From contig JALLBK010000012.1 in the NCBI GenBank assembly GCA_036940085.1, positions 1 through 64,000 on the forward strand: a stretch of 64,000 bases of DNA, given 5' to 3'. The notes under the pieces were generated by a model. It saw only the letters and a program-made list of their open reading frames with translations. It ran no database searches and had not been told where the DNA came from. This DNA comes from Discostella pseudostelligera. Lineage: Eukaryota > Bacillariophyta > Thalassiosirophyceae > Thalassiosirales > Thalassiosiraceae. This document shows, in pieces, positions 23,140-33,727 of this stretch. Position numbers and translations under genes: made by a program. Every line of letters begins with the position of its first letter. Within the stretch, counting starts at the first letter, position 1.

Positions 23140-23981
23140 TTAGGCCCCCTCGGCAGCTGCCTTCTTGTAGGCAACAATCTGCTCAATTCCGACCGCAGAC
23201 TGGACAGTGCAGCTAACCTGATTCTCACCATCGGCCCATGCATCACGAATCTCCTGAGCCATGGTCTCGGGATAGGTGGGAAGATTAATATCCGTCTTTT
23301 GGTTTCCGGCCTCATCCATGAGGGTGACTTCCCCATCCTCACCAATATCCATAATTTCCCATTCGGTACGGTTGACAATGGGGACGGTAGTGCCATGGGA
23401 CGAGGGGACCATATCTTCAAGCTTTTTGCCGGTGAAAATGTCGGTGGCGGTGAAGTTGCATTTGGCGTGGCCGTGCTTACCGGTCTTGGAGACGGAGATG
23501 TTCAAGACCTTGCAGGGCTTGCCCTTGATCATGATGAAGCTGTGTCATCAACAGTAACAAAATAATAATGAACAGAAAAAAGAGTCGGGTAAGTATTGAG
23601 AATCCACAAACAAATTCACATGATACAAATAAAGATGCACCCATCAATATACAGGAGGGTGGAATCCAAGCACCAACAACAAAATACAAAGCCAACACTT
23701 CATTGACAGCCCAAACAGCCACCCCCATCATATTGGCATCCCACAGAGAGAGAGAGAGAGGGATAGCAGCGGATTGAAATGAACATCAATATTATCACAC
23801 CAACCAATACAGCCAAACCGCGCCGCCGCCATACACCGACGACAGACGACGCCGCAGTCATCCGCCGCCGCCACAATGAAATAATAACTCACCCTCCCTT
23901 CTTGATCTGACCAGCTTCCATAGGAATGGTCGTGGACGCACCAGCGTCAGCGCTTTCGATGTTGTACTCGGAGTCGGACAT
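23140..23981 (-). CDS. Translation factor eIF5A
   Basis: Two exons, 23981-23893 and 23539-23140 (162 residues). The donor is GTGAGT; the acceptor ends GACACAG; phase 2 agrees, giving KKGGFIMIKGKPCKV. eIF5A promotes peptide bond formation and termination at stalled ribosomes in the cytosol and needs hypusine. The hypusine loop is STSK-like SVSKTGKHGHAKC, with the modified Lys expected at residue 51. Length and the C-terminal OB-fold are normal for the family. The intron is 353 bp, long for this window, and the 5' exon codes only the first 29 residues. DPH3, also needed for an unusual translation-factor modification (diphthamide), starts 666 bp away on the other strand. Confidence 0.96.
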
Positions 23982-24647
23982 GGTTATGCTGGCTGGCTGA
24001 ACTACTGATGCTACTACGCTATCTGTGCCTGGCCTGTGGCGGAAATTGACGATGACGAAGTGTGCGTGGAGCGGCGGGCGGGCGGGAGAGTGGATGAGAT
24101 AAAGATGGGCGGTGGATGTGGTTTCTCCGATCCACTGACGGACGGTCGTCTGTCCTTCAACCAAGCAGGGGACAGACAGACAGACAGTTGCCTCGCAACA
24201 GACTCCACGTGGTGCTTGGAGGACCATTCATCCCGCCACGTGGAGTGAACAGTCGAGAGCAGTGGCGAACATGAAAACCGGACGACGGCAAGACCAAGAA
24301 CAGCAAAGTCACGAAAGCTGACGATGGTGTCACAAAATGAGGGTATGCAGACTTTTTAGGCAGACTTCCACACATCCAAGCAGAGCACATGCACAATCCA
24401 ACATTCACCATGACGGCCATGACGGGGGCACATTGTCATGACAAATCCCGATCCCTAGTAGCCAAACTTCAAATCGCAGATAACATGAAGTGAAGTGATA
24501 GTTCGGCTTATCAGTCCTGCTCATAATATCAGAATATATTGATCCATCATTACACACCCTAGCTACGCACCCAAGCGACGCAATTATTCATTATTCTTCG
24601 TCTTCGCCGTTCCGCGACTCCAACATCCCGTCTGCCAAAAAAAAATA
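23982..24647. promoter_or_regulatory. Divergent promoter region, eIF5A and DPH3
   Basis: 666 bases between divergent starts. Contains (GACA)n at about 24171-24186 and an inverted CCACGTGG/CCACGTGGAG pair near 24207-24245. No gene was supported; the open frames here overlap on both strands and look fortuitous. Confidence 0.4.
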
Positions 24648-24983
24648 ATGTCCATCTACGAAGAAGTAGAAATCGAAGATCTCGACTACGACCCACACAC
24701 ACAAATCTACACCTATCCCTGTCCCTGCGGAGACAAGTTCACCATATCACTTGAGGCACTCTATGACGGAGAGGATATTGCCACTTGTCCCAGCTGTACG
24801 TTACGGATTGAGATTATTTATGATGAAGAGAATTTACCCCCGTTGCGCAAGGATGATGATGACGAGGAGGAGGATGACGAGGGGAAGGAAGTAGTGAGTG
24901 CGGAGGAACGAGGGGAAACAAAAGAGGAAGAACTTGATGTGGATCTTTCTACCGTGGCCATGAAGAGCCTTGCCGTCAGATAG
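24648..24983 (+). CDS. DPH3: Diphthamide biosynthesis protein 3 (CSL zinc finger)
   Basis: 111-residue single-exon protein. Starts MSIYEEVEIEDLDYD, followed by the CSL zinc-finger pattern with CPCGDKF and then CPSCTLRIEIIYD; the four Cys bind iron or zinc. DPH3 (Kti11) donates electrons to the DPH1/DPH2 enzyme that starts diphthamide synthesis on eEF2, and to Elongator-linked tRNA wobble modification. The first about 70 residues cover the whole family domain; the remaining acidic tail (DDDDEEEDDE run) is longer than in yeast or human. The start is fixed by the match to the family N-terminus. Confidence 0.95.
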   Translation: MSIYEEVEIEDLDYDPHTQIYTYPCPCGDKFTISLEALYDGEDIATCPSCTLRIEIIYDEENLPPLRKDDDDEEEDDEGKEVVSAEERGETKEEELDVDLSTVAMKSLAVR

Positions 24984-25245
24984 TATTGCATCGTCGGCAC
25001 TCTCCTCTCCTCTCGACGAGATTTTGGGTACAATATTATTCGTGTCAAGGTCGTCGTAGGTAGGTGATGATTCAAAACAGAGCAGAGAGAATCGCCAATA
25101 TCTTTGGTATGGTACAGGGGGGGAGCCGGAGGAATGGTCTCCAGGACGATCCAAAAGTCTTCCGCGGCTTTAGGTCATTCGATGTGATGCGTCGGTCGTC
25201 AGATTTGTGGTGGACAAGGTCGTAAGAGGAAGCGTCGGGACGGAT

Positions 25246-25306
<61 letters not shown>

Positions 25307-25975
25307 GTACAATCCGGTAATGATTGGGTAGAGGGAGAAGTCTGTCGAAAAGGATGTTTGTCATCGTCGGGATCTGGGGGAGGGGGGCGGTTGGCGGTTA
25401 CGTCACAGCAACAACAACAATACATTGAGCAATGAGATGAATGCAGGGCGTCTTTTGGTGTCTCTTTGGATTGAATATCAACAAACCATCGTTCCAACGG
25501 GGTAAATTCTTCACATTAATGTTTGCTTGTGTCCTGAGCATGTCATGTTTTAAATCCCATGTACATTATACTTACTACCATAACCGTGCCATCGGCTTAG
25601 CTCAAGTGGCATTATTGGCACAGAGTAAAATAAGACTCGCAGTTCTTTAAAGAACAATAATTTGACGCTGGGGGATAACATCTCCATCAACAACAAGAAC
25701 AATAATAATGATGGTAGTGGTAGAGCATCTCTACGATCAGCCGATCGCAACCGTTGATGTCAAATCGCGAAGAACATTGCATGAGAATGTGCCACGTGTA
25801 AGTAACGAACGAAATTTCCCGCCAACTCTCTTTACGTCTCCCGCCAAATCTCATCCACTGGTGAAGTAGTTGGGTGAGCGACGAGTGACGAGGTCAGTTC
25901 AACCATGAACACAATGAACATGACCAACATCGACCCAGCTTGCTGATCGACACCGCTTGTCACGCTGCGTCGTCC
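24984..25975. other. Intergenic region with long AC microsatellite and CCCGCCA sites
   Basis: About 1 kb between DPH3 and archease. Holds a (AC)n run at 25249-25305 and two E2F-like sites just upstream of the archease start: TTTCCCGCCAA at 25815 and CTCCCGCCAAA at 25838. Open frames at 25072-25497 and 25441-25650 are not convincing; one reads through the AC repeat. Confidence 0.5.
25249..25305. repeat. (AC)n microsatellite
   Basis: About 28 uninterrupted AC units between DPH3 and archease. Confidence 0.95.
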
Positions 25976-26641
25976 ATGAAGAGCAATAGGGAGCCTTCCA
26001 TTGAGCTACAGCGTCAAATCGACGATTCTATTACGGCACGAAATAGGAGCAGTGCCATCGACGCACCGACGTCGACATCGGGCGGTGCATCGTTGCCAAC
26101 AACCTCATCGTCGTCATCCTGTCGCCAGCGAACTGGTAACATTGCTGCAGAAGTAAGACAGGAGACAGTTATAGAAGCTGGAACACCTCCTCGGGGATCC
26201 AAGTTTGAATATTTGGATCATCCAGCTGACGTCGTATTGCACGCATGGGGAATCGATCTTCCGGAAGCGCTTGCGAACCTTGCAATATGCATGTTCGGCT
26301 ATATGACCTTCCTCGATTCAATATCAATAAATACAATGCAGAGTTTGGAACACGGAACGAGTTTGACTGGTCAAGGTCATGATCTGAAATCGCTCATTTA
26401 CTCATATTTAGATGAATGGCTATTTAATTTTCACGATACCGGGTTTGTACCGAAAGAAATTGAGATATCTGAATTTCGAAGAGAAGTCGACGATTGGAGA
26501 ATAGTCAGCTCCGGAAAAGGTGAAATGATGGATATCAGTCGTCATCCACAGGGTACTGAAGTTAAGGCTATAACATACAGTGGTATGAGAGTGGAGGAAA
26601 AACATGGCAGATGTGATGTGTTCGTCGTGGTTGATATTTGA
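25976..26641 (+). CDS. Archease
   Basis: 221 residues from the ATG at 25976; the open frame above begins with TTG. Residues about 75-221 match archease: FEYLDHPADVVLHAWGIDL, LANLAICMFGYMT, and the C-terminal HGRCDVFVVVDI. Archease is the activator of the RtcB-type tRNA ligase complex, helping guanylylation and turnover in tRNA splicing and, in animals, the XBP1 unfolded-protein response. The key acidic metal-binding Asp in HPADV and the final Asp are present. The first 70 residues are Ser/Thr-rich and low complexity, without a clear targeting signal. Two TTCCCGCCA-type sites lie 130-160 bases upstream. Confidence 0.92.
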   Translation: MKSNREPSIELQRQIDDSITARNRSSAIDAPTSTSGGASLPTTSSSSSCRQRTGNIAAEVRQETVIEAGTPPRGSKFEYLDHPADVVLHAWGIDLPEALANLAICMFGYMTFLDSISINTMQSLEHGTSLTGQGHDLKSLIYSYLDEWLFNFHDTGFVPKEIEISEFRREVDDWRIVSSGKGEMMDISRHPQGTEVKAITYSGMRVEEKHGRCDVFVVVDI

Positions 26642-26823
26642 CTCCATCGACCTAGAGAGGGAGACATGCATTAACACTGCGAGACTATAGTCTTTACATG
26701 AGCTCAACAATGACTGCAATAACCGATAAACGTTGTCCCAATTGCGTGACACGAAGCCCAAGCCCTCGCAGCTCATCTCATGTCAATGAAATTTACTGAG
26801 CAAATATTGGCACAATAACAACC

Positions 26824-29403
26824 CTAAAAGTCCCGGAATAAATCCTGTTGAGTAGAACTCAATGCTGGTTTGTTCTGTACCGGCTCATTCTCAACATGCT
26901 TGTAAGAATCGAAATGCGATGCATCAAAATGATCCTTGATTTTTGGAACCCAAGGAGCAGGAATCATTTTCTGCAGCAACTTATCGGAGGCAATGGCACC
27001 AAACCATGGATGTTCGCGAACATCTCTATCTGCCCTAGCTAGACAGCCAAAACGATTTGATTGACGACGAACTATCAGACGTTGGATTAAATCCTGCGCA
27101 TATTCATTCACCACACCACCCGGGGGGAATGAATACTTGACCTGCACTATCCGCTTGAAAAGACTGACTTGGTCCGTGCCATAGGAGTAGAAGGGCGAAC
27201 GTCCAACCAGCATTTCATATATTAACACGCCAAAAGCCCAGTAATCCACACCCTTATCGTGACCTTTGGAGAGGATAATTTCTGGAGCGAGGTATTCGGG
27301 CGTACCACAAAGGGTATAGGTCTTATCCATGACAATCTTCGCAAATCCCAAATCGACAAGTACACAATATCCCAACGCATCAATGAGAATGTTCTCCGGC
27401 TTCAAATCGCGGTAGGTGATGTGCCTATGGTGCAGATGCGACAGTGATTCGAGGATACAAGCAGCATAGAAGCAAGAGTTGGCGTTGGGGATTCCGTCCC
27501 GCACTTCAGTATGAATCACCGAGAAGAGCTCGCCCCCCTGTACGAGCTCGATGAGCATGTAGAGGTGACGATCGTCTTGGAAGGTGCAGACTAAGTTGAC
27601 AACGAACGGATGGCTAATCGATGTCATGATATTCTTCTCCCTGATCACTCCCTCCACCTGATGATGGCCAATGATTTCCCGCTTATTCAACATTTTGAGG
27701 GCGTACGGAGAGTTCGACTGCTTGTGGCTAACAAGCCACACCTTCCCAAATGTACCCACACCAAGAATGCGCAATTTGGTGAGATCCTTAAGAGCAATGG
27801 TACGATCGAGTTTGGCCACTGTTGGGGGCGCGGCCACTCCAAGCCTGGAGATATTTTCAATTACGCTCTCGATTGCACTCTTTGTCAATACACCGCACGT
27901 AGTCCTCTCCTCCGCCGTGATCGTTTGTGGACTAACCGCCCCATCCTTGGCCTGAATCAACTTCTCACCAAAGTAATCCCCCACACTCAAGTTGCGTATC
28001 AACCCATTGTCGTTCGCGACGGTAATCTTTCCCTCACGAATGATGTATAGATTCTGCCTCGCTGGCTGACCCTCCTCCGCGAGGACCTCCCCAGGAAGAA
28101 AGGTTACCTCGGAAAGCAATTCCGTCAATCGAGCCATCTCGTATGGTTGGAACTTGGAATTGGCAAAGATGGGAACACTCATCAATGTGCGTTTCTTCAT
28201 TGCATGATCAATCAAATCCTGCAATGACCCAAGGACTCTTTCAAACTCCGCCCTTGACAGACACAACGTGACGGTGGCAATCTCGGCGGTAATATTCGCG
28301 GAACGTGGATCACCAGTAAGTAGAGCCCGTTCTCCGAAGAAATCACCCGGCCCCAGAATCTGATCGACGTAGTGACTATCCCCAAATCCAATATCATGAA
28401 CTCGCACTCGTCCCTCTTTTACAATGTAAAAAACTTCACCCACATCTCCCTTGTTAATTATACGATCTCCCTCATGAAAACTCACAGTCGTTAAGGCATC
28501 GGCAATCCTACGCAACATAATATCATCCAAATCCTCGAGAAATTGCACCTTCCGTAGAACATCCAATACATCCTTCTGTTGGCTCACATTATTATTCGCC
28601 AACATGTACCGAAAGGTATGCTGATCGACCTTCCATAGATTGCAATTGGTATTGGCAACGCATGTAGCCGCACGGGGACAATTGTACAACAATGCCAATT
28701 CTCCAAAAGATGCTCCCCTCGCACAAGCACCGACATGATTCCCATCGACTACGAAGGAGACACTTCCAGAATCCACGACATAGAAGTAATCACCCACTTC
28801 CCCTTGGGTAATAATCAATGTCCCCGCAGGAACACTATCCGCCTCCATAGCATCAATCAAAAGTCGACGCTCATCCTTGGTTAAACTAGCAAAAATAAAA
28901 TTATCCGCTAATGAATCATCAATGAATTGACGTGCTACATCACTCTTGGGAAAGCAGGGGATAGTGTAGTCCTCGGACAAATCGAGTGGTTCCGCGAAGA
29001 CATTTTGGGCACGTTGGGCCTTGGCATGGCTGTGGAATTGGATGGTCCGTTCGCGAGATTCATTTTGGGTGTACTTGATGTTGGGATTGCGATCCTTTAT
29101 TTTATATCAAGAGATGAAGATGATGGAGATCAGATGTAATTAAATTATTTGCGCACATGATATCAATTGAATAATTGGCAGCTGTCTTACCATTTTTTTG
29201 TCTTTTGACGGTGAAGATTTCTTCTTACTCTTGCTCGAATGCGATAATTCTCCTCTCCCTCCTCCGCCCTGCTTGTTGCCCAAACCAAAATTTGTATTGT
29301 CGGTAGTGCTTGTTTTCACAGACGCAGCAGTCGTTGTCGAATTAAAAGGAGTTGTGGCTGCCCTTGAAGTGGTACTACTGTTCACACTGTTGCACGATCC
29401 CAT
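26824..29403 (-). CDS. cGMP-dependent protein kinase-like, three cyclic-nucleotide domains
   Basis: Exons 29403-29191 and 29094-26824 (827 residues); donor GTAAGA, acceptor AATAAAG, phase 0. The N-terminus MGSCNSVNS is a myristoylation (Gly2) and probable palmitoylation (Cys4) signal, so membrane attachment is likely. Cyclic-nucleotide domains lie at about 137-240, 255-370 and 375-490. The first has FGELALLYNCPRAATC and the second FGERALLTGDPRSANI, both with the phosphate-binding Arg. The third has FGEKLIQAKD and lacks that Arg. The kinase domain (about 508-765) has GVGTFG, ALK (538), YRDLKPEN (634), DLG for DFG, CGTPEYLAPEI, and a C-terminal AGC tail. This is a signalling kinase activated by cGMP or cAMP. 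The layout recalls the multi-domain PKGs of alveolates and algae. Confidence 0.9.
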
Positions 29404-30464
29404 CTAACAAGACATCCGACGCGTCGAATAAATATTTGACGGTCGATTGCTTTATGTCTCGAAGAGAGACGGGTAGATAGACCAATCGCGATGGTAGACA
29501 GATGTCACCTGCACCGACGACAAAAACAAACAACACTCGAGCCAAACTCGTTCGTTCCGAGCCCGTCGAATTATTGCTTCTCTGGACGGATAGACGCGAG
29601 ACAGCCAGATGGGATAGAATGATAGATTCGATGCGTGATTAGCTGTCAGCAGTGTTCACGTCAGATTAACGTCACGTCGGAAGGGCAGAGGTAGAGAGCG
29701 AGGCCTATCGCATCGATCGTCGGCTGGTCAATGTCGACCTCCTTTAGTGGTGGTATCCGCAGTTGATGATGACCTCAAAAAATGATTGGATGACACTCTC
29801 TACTCTATGCATGAACCGATAAATCGACACCTACCATTATTCATTTCAATGCCGGTATGCAGCAATGCCGCGTCATGGTGCAGCTGTGAAGATGAGAACA
29901 CCGTGGAAAAGAGAGAAGCCCCCGCCTGGTCCACCCGCCTGGCCGTCTGCATGCCATCTGCCCCGAATTAAAATGTACGGTATTATATGTACGATACTTT
30001 GAGAAGCCCATCTCTTCCTACAACCTCTCTTAACGTCGGAATTAATACCTACTATTTTTCAAAGAGCGCCTCGCTTGTTTTCGCGCCCAAACCATGCGTT
30101 GGAGAATGGGGCATTTGGAGAAAGAAGAAGGGACGAGAAAAGTTCATCTATTTCGATCATTCTTAGAATCTATCCTTCTCTAACGTAAACTCGGCGGCAA
30201 TTTTGAAGATGGATGGGCCCTTTTTGCGAGAAAGGCTGCTCTGTGCGAGGAAGAATCTGCATGCAACGTAGCGAGGGCAACACCAACCATTCACTCATTG
30301 GCCGTCCTTTTCGTCGGCAGAAGCAGAAGGTCCAACGGTGGCGGTGGCGGGCGGCGGGCACCAACTCATGTGCACCATGTTGGGAGAGAGGATGCAACAA
30401 CAAACCAACGCACAAATCAATCACATTGACCTCGTTGTCGTTGTTGTTGTCGTTCGCCAAGATC
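29404..30464. promoter_or_regulatory. Divergent intergenic region, PKG-like and acidic protein genes
   Basis: About 1.06 kb. No gene with a recognisable product. An open frame runs in from 30213 into the next gene but its first 84 codons are basic and UTR-like. A small frame at 29786-29971 has nothing to support it. Confidence 0.4.
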
Positions 30465-31499
30465 ATGACCCCCAACCTTACTACTATCGGCAATGACGAC
30501 GATGATCTCGATGTAATTTTTGATTGGGTGGGGAGGAGCGATCATAATGATAACGACAAGGCGACGGTAGCGGTGGCGACGGAGGTGGCGATACCGGCAC
30601 GAGCCTCGTCCGTCGGCGATGCAGTAGCGGCCACGACTGCCACTTCAGATGATGATAACAGCGGCGGCTCTCAACAACATCACCAAGAAGTGGTATTGGC
30701 AGCAGGTGCATCTTGCTCTGACCAATGGGGCCCTCTCCCATGGATGAGCGATGCCTACCACCACTATCATCACACCCACTCTGCTACTCCTACTACCGCT
30801 ACAGCTAGCTATGATTATTATTTCAAGGACCATGTGGATGTCATCGACTTTGATGCAAGCGATTGTGATGACGACGATGATGATGCCTTCTTTGGATTTG
30901 CTCGTAGCAATTACATGGAAAGCATTCGTACCTGGACTTGTGGCGGCGCCGCCTCCCAATCTCAACCAACTGCTACCATCGCCAACAGCACTACTCCTGT
31001 GGTGTCGTCGTTGCTGTTGCCAATGGCAATGGACATGAACACCAGCATCGATGTTGACGATTCGGAAGATGACGACGGCAACAACGACGAGTGCTGCCCT
31101 CCCGGAATGGTCCGTACTACATCTGGTTCTCTCTCGTCGGAAGAAACTGCCGATGACGACGATGAGACCATGAGCAATGCCAGCACCAACAGCAGTGACA
31201 GTGATGCTGCCTCGAAGGCAGAGGAGGACGAGGAACATCAACCTCCTGTTCTTCCACCACCACAACGAGGAGTCACCTTCAACGAACAAGTACGCGTTCT
31301 ACCCATACCACCCATTGAACATTACACCCCCGAACAACGATACAAAATGTATGCCAATCGTGTTGAATTACGACAAAATAAGCTACGCAATAAACGAGAA
31401 TATGAATTTGATAATTATGATTGGAGGAATGCTACGGAAGAGCATAGTATGGCCATTTGTCCGGTTAGTGGAGAGTTGTTGCATCCTGCTCATCTTTAG
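30465..31499 (+). CDS. Acidic protein with RVxF-like motif and conserved-looking C-terminal box
   Basis: 344 residues from the ATG at 30465; an in-frame ATG at 30213 is possible but adds a stretch unlike the rest. Residues 1-270 are Asp/Ser/Thr/Ala-rich with several acidic clusters and no fold. The C-terminal 80 residues are distinct: RGVTFNEQVRVLPIPP, then YTPEQRYKMYANRVELRQNK, then EFDNYDWRNATEE, and ends SGELLHPAHL. RGVTF fits the RVxF docking consensus for protein phosphatase 1, so a PP1 regulatory subunit is a guess. I do not recognise a named family. The C-terminal box may be shared among stramenopile proteins, but that needs a search. Confidence 0.55.
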   Translation: MTPNLTTIGNDDDDLDVIFDWVGRSDHNDNDKATVAVATEVAIPARASSVGDAVAATTATSDDDNSGGSQQHHQEVVLAAGASCSDQWGPLPWMSDAYHHYHHTHSATPTTATASYDYYFKDHVDVIDFDASDCDDDDDDAFFGFARSNYMESIRTWTCGGAASQSQPTATIANSTTPVVSSLLLPMAMDMNTSIDVDDSEDDDGNNDECCPPGMVRTTSGSLSSEETADDDDETMSNASTNSSDSDAASKAEEDEEHQPPVLPPPQRGVTFNEQVRVLPIPPIEHYTPEQRYKMYANRVELRQNKLRNKREYEFDNYDWRNATEEHSMAICPVSGELLHPAHL

Positions 31500-32032
31500 A
31501 AAGTGGCAGGAGTAGGGCACAATCTTTACCTGGACATCTACTTCATTATATTTTTGTCGCCTTTGCCGAGACCACCGACATCGGTTTCGGAATGGGGCAC
31601 ACCCACAACGCTAGAGAGATTGAGTATATAATAGAATTGATAGACCTAATCTTATCACAACATGATGTCGGGATGAAGAGAGAGTTAGTAGAACTCACGC
31701 ACACCGACGATGAAATCCAATGATAAATACTACTACATTGCATTAACGACTAAGTATTTAAAGTCTCGAATCAAATCAGATTTACTTTCATATTTCATCA
31801 ATAGTCACTCTCTTCTGGGTTTGTGGGGCGGGGAGGGTTGGACTTGAGATAATGAGATATGCAACATAAAGGAGTAAATGAAAATAGCTACTCTAGCAGT
31901 GTTGTTCCCCATGACAAGATATTATTTACCCCCTTGTTCACGCCCCCCATACACTCTCGCCCCAATAATAGCAAGAGAAATAGACACCCCGCATCAAGCA
32001 ACGTAGCAGCACCGTCGTGATGCATCATTTAT
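31500..32032. other. Convergent intergenic spacer
   Basis: 533 bases between two gene tails. AT-rich; no motif or gene of note. Confidence 0.45.
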
Positions 32033-32599
32033 TTACGGTATGAGAAACTTTCCCAAAGCCGAGGTCGTCGAACCCCCCTCCCCTTCTCCCACCTTCATCG
32101 CATTCATCGACGTCGTCATTTTTGGATAAATCAACACCCGAAATCCAAATCGTTCCAACTCATTCTTAACAGCCGTATCGTAATCGATAACAAATTCTGA
32201 TTTGGAGGATAATTGTCGAACAAATGCTATACGGCCCTTGGTGGTGGATGTAAATGCTATTCGATGCGGAGGGAGGATTTGTGGATTTAGTTGGTACGTT
32301 GGGGATGATATTGTGGATAAAGAAGTAGATGATGCAGTGCCATTCGATCCATGTTGATTTAGCAGTATCGAACGGATGGTTTGGATCTGTTCTCTCATCT
32401 GTCTCATTTTTGCTTCTTCACCCATTCCTCCTCCAAACAATGATGATGATGATGATGATGATGATGTCGCGGATGGCCTCTTCTTCTCTTCATCTTCCTC
32501 GGTCATGAAATCAATCAAGACAAATAGATTGTAGTATGTTCCCAATAGATACAATACTTTTTGTAGCTTTGGACAACAGCCACATCCACGTCCACTCGT

Positions 32600-32631
<32 letters not shown>

Positions 32632-33436
32632 GTGGTGGTGATGCAACTACTATGTCGGAATGTGGAATGGTCAAGACAATATTCGCACCTCGATTGGGAG
32701 GGGGGAGGAGATTTGACATTTTCTTTGATGCAGTAGTAGCACCAGCCGAAGATGATGAAGAAGGAGTAGTGGAAGCAGGAGCAGAAAACATGCGTGCAAA
32801 GATGCGTGCTCGTTCTCGTCGATTCAATACGATGAGATCATTTTCTTGCATAGCTGCTGTTGTCGCATCATTCGTGACATTGCCATTATTGGATCCAGAA
32901 GATAATTGCTGCTTCTGCAATCGAGTTTCATATTGACAAGCATACGTGTATCGAAATGGCACAAGTCCCCTCCCCTGGAGGACATATCCTGACAATATCG
33001 ATGATGGATCAGGTGATGATGATGATGATGATTGAGATGACGAAGATTTTATTAATAATGATAATCTTTCCTCGGGAGTAATGGCAAGATGGGGAGGTTG
33101 TCGTGATGACATCATGGCCCATGAATTCTCGTCGTCGCCGTTGTTGTTGTTGTTGTTGTTGCTGCCTGTAGTGCTGGTGTCTCGCCTTGTCGAACTACTA
33201 CGCCGTACAGTGGCAGTAGCAGTGGATCTCTGCTGCATACTCGTAGCACCATTTGCTAGTGGTGGCGGTGGCTGCTGCTGCTGCTGTTGCTGGAAGGGAG
33301 AGACTATCACATATTTCCAAAGGAGCCACGAGACAAGCGCCAAGACAACAAAAATGGTGCAGTAGTAGTAAAAGAGATCTGGCGCTGTGCCTCCATTGAT
33401 GGCAGCAGCAACGGCAACGGTGTCGGCGGCTGCCAT
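32033..33436 (-). CDS. PEX22-like peroxisomal membrane protein
   Basis: 467 residues from the ATG at 33436 (MAAADTVAVAA). One transmembrane segment lies near the N-terminus (LFYYYCTIFVVLALVSWLL, about 21-40), followed by a long Gln/Ser/Asn-rich linker with poly-Q and poly-N. The C-terminal domain contains VLYLLGTYYNLFVLIDF and then LPPHRIAFTSTTKGRIAFVRQ followed by the DYDTAVKNELERFGFRVLIYP stretch, which resembles the PEX22 domain. PEX22 anchors and activates the ubiquitin-conjugating enzyme PEX4 at the peroxisome, for recycling of the import receptor PEX5. Length is larger than plant or yeast PEX22 because of Ser/Gln inserts. The minus frame continues upstream of the chosen ATG, but that stretch reads like 5' UTR and holds GGCGGGAA sites. 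Confidence 0.7.
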
Positions 33437-33727
33437 GGTCGGAGAGTGGGTCAATAGTAGAGAGTTGAGCGAGGGGAGGGAGTGGGTGGACGCGCGCGAG
33501 CGAGAGGGTGTCGGCGGCTCTGCGGCGGCGACGGATTTTATGGTGGTGGTGGGTGGTGGTGGATTTTGGATTTTGGGATGCCATGATTTTGGCGGGAAGT
33601 CGTAAATTTGACGGGAGACGAATGGCGGGAAGAGATGTTTTGGCGGGAGACTCATTTTCATGACACCACCTATCACCTATCTAGCGAAGCTACCGATACC
33701 GACGGCACACGGCGCATATTATTATTC
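33437..33727. promoter_or_regulatory. Bidirectional promoter with three GGCGGGA motifs
   Basis: 291 bases between PEX22-like (-) and YbaB (+). TTTTGGCGGGAAG at 33587, AATGGCGGGAAG at 33621 and TTTTGGCGGGAGA at 33638 lie within 64 bases. E2F-like by sequence; binding is not shown. Confidence 0.5.

Noticed and set aside
25072..25497. Val/Cys-rich minus-strand frame
   Set aside because: It depends on reading through the (AC)n tract, which stays open in every frame.
25592..25660. A tRNA-like TAGCTCAAGTGG element
   Set aside because: It resembles the start of a tRNA A box but no B box, acceptor stem or cloverleaf could be drawn downstream.
30213..30464. Upstream ATG for the acidic RVxF-motif protein
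   Set aside because: The added residues are basic and unlike the rest; the region looks like leader sequence.
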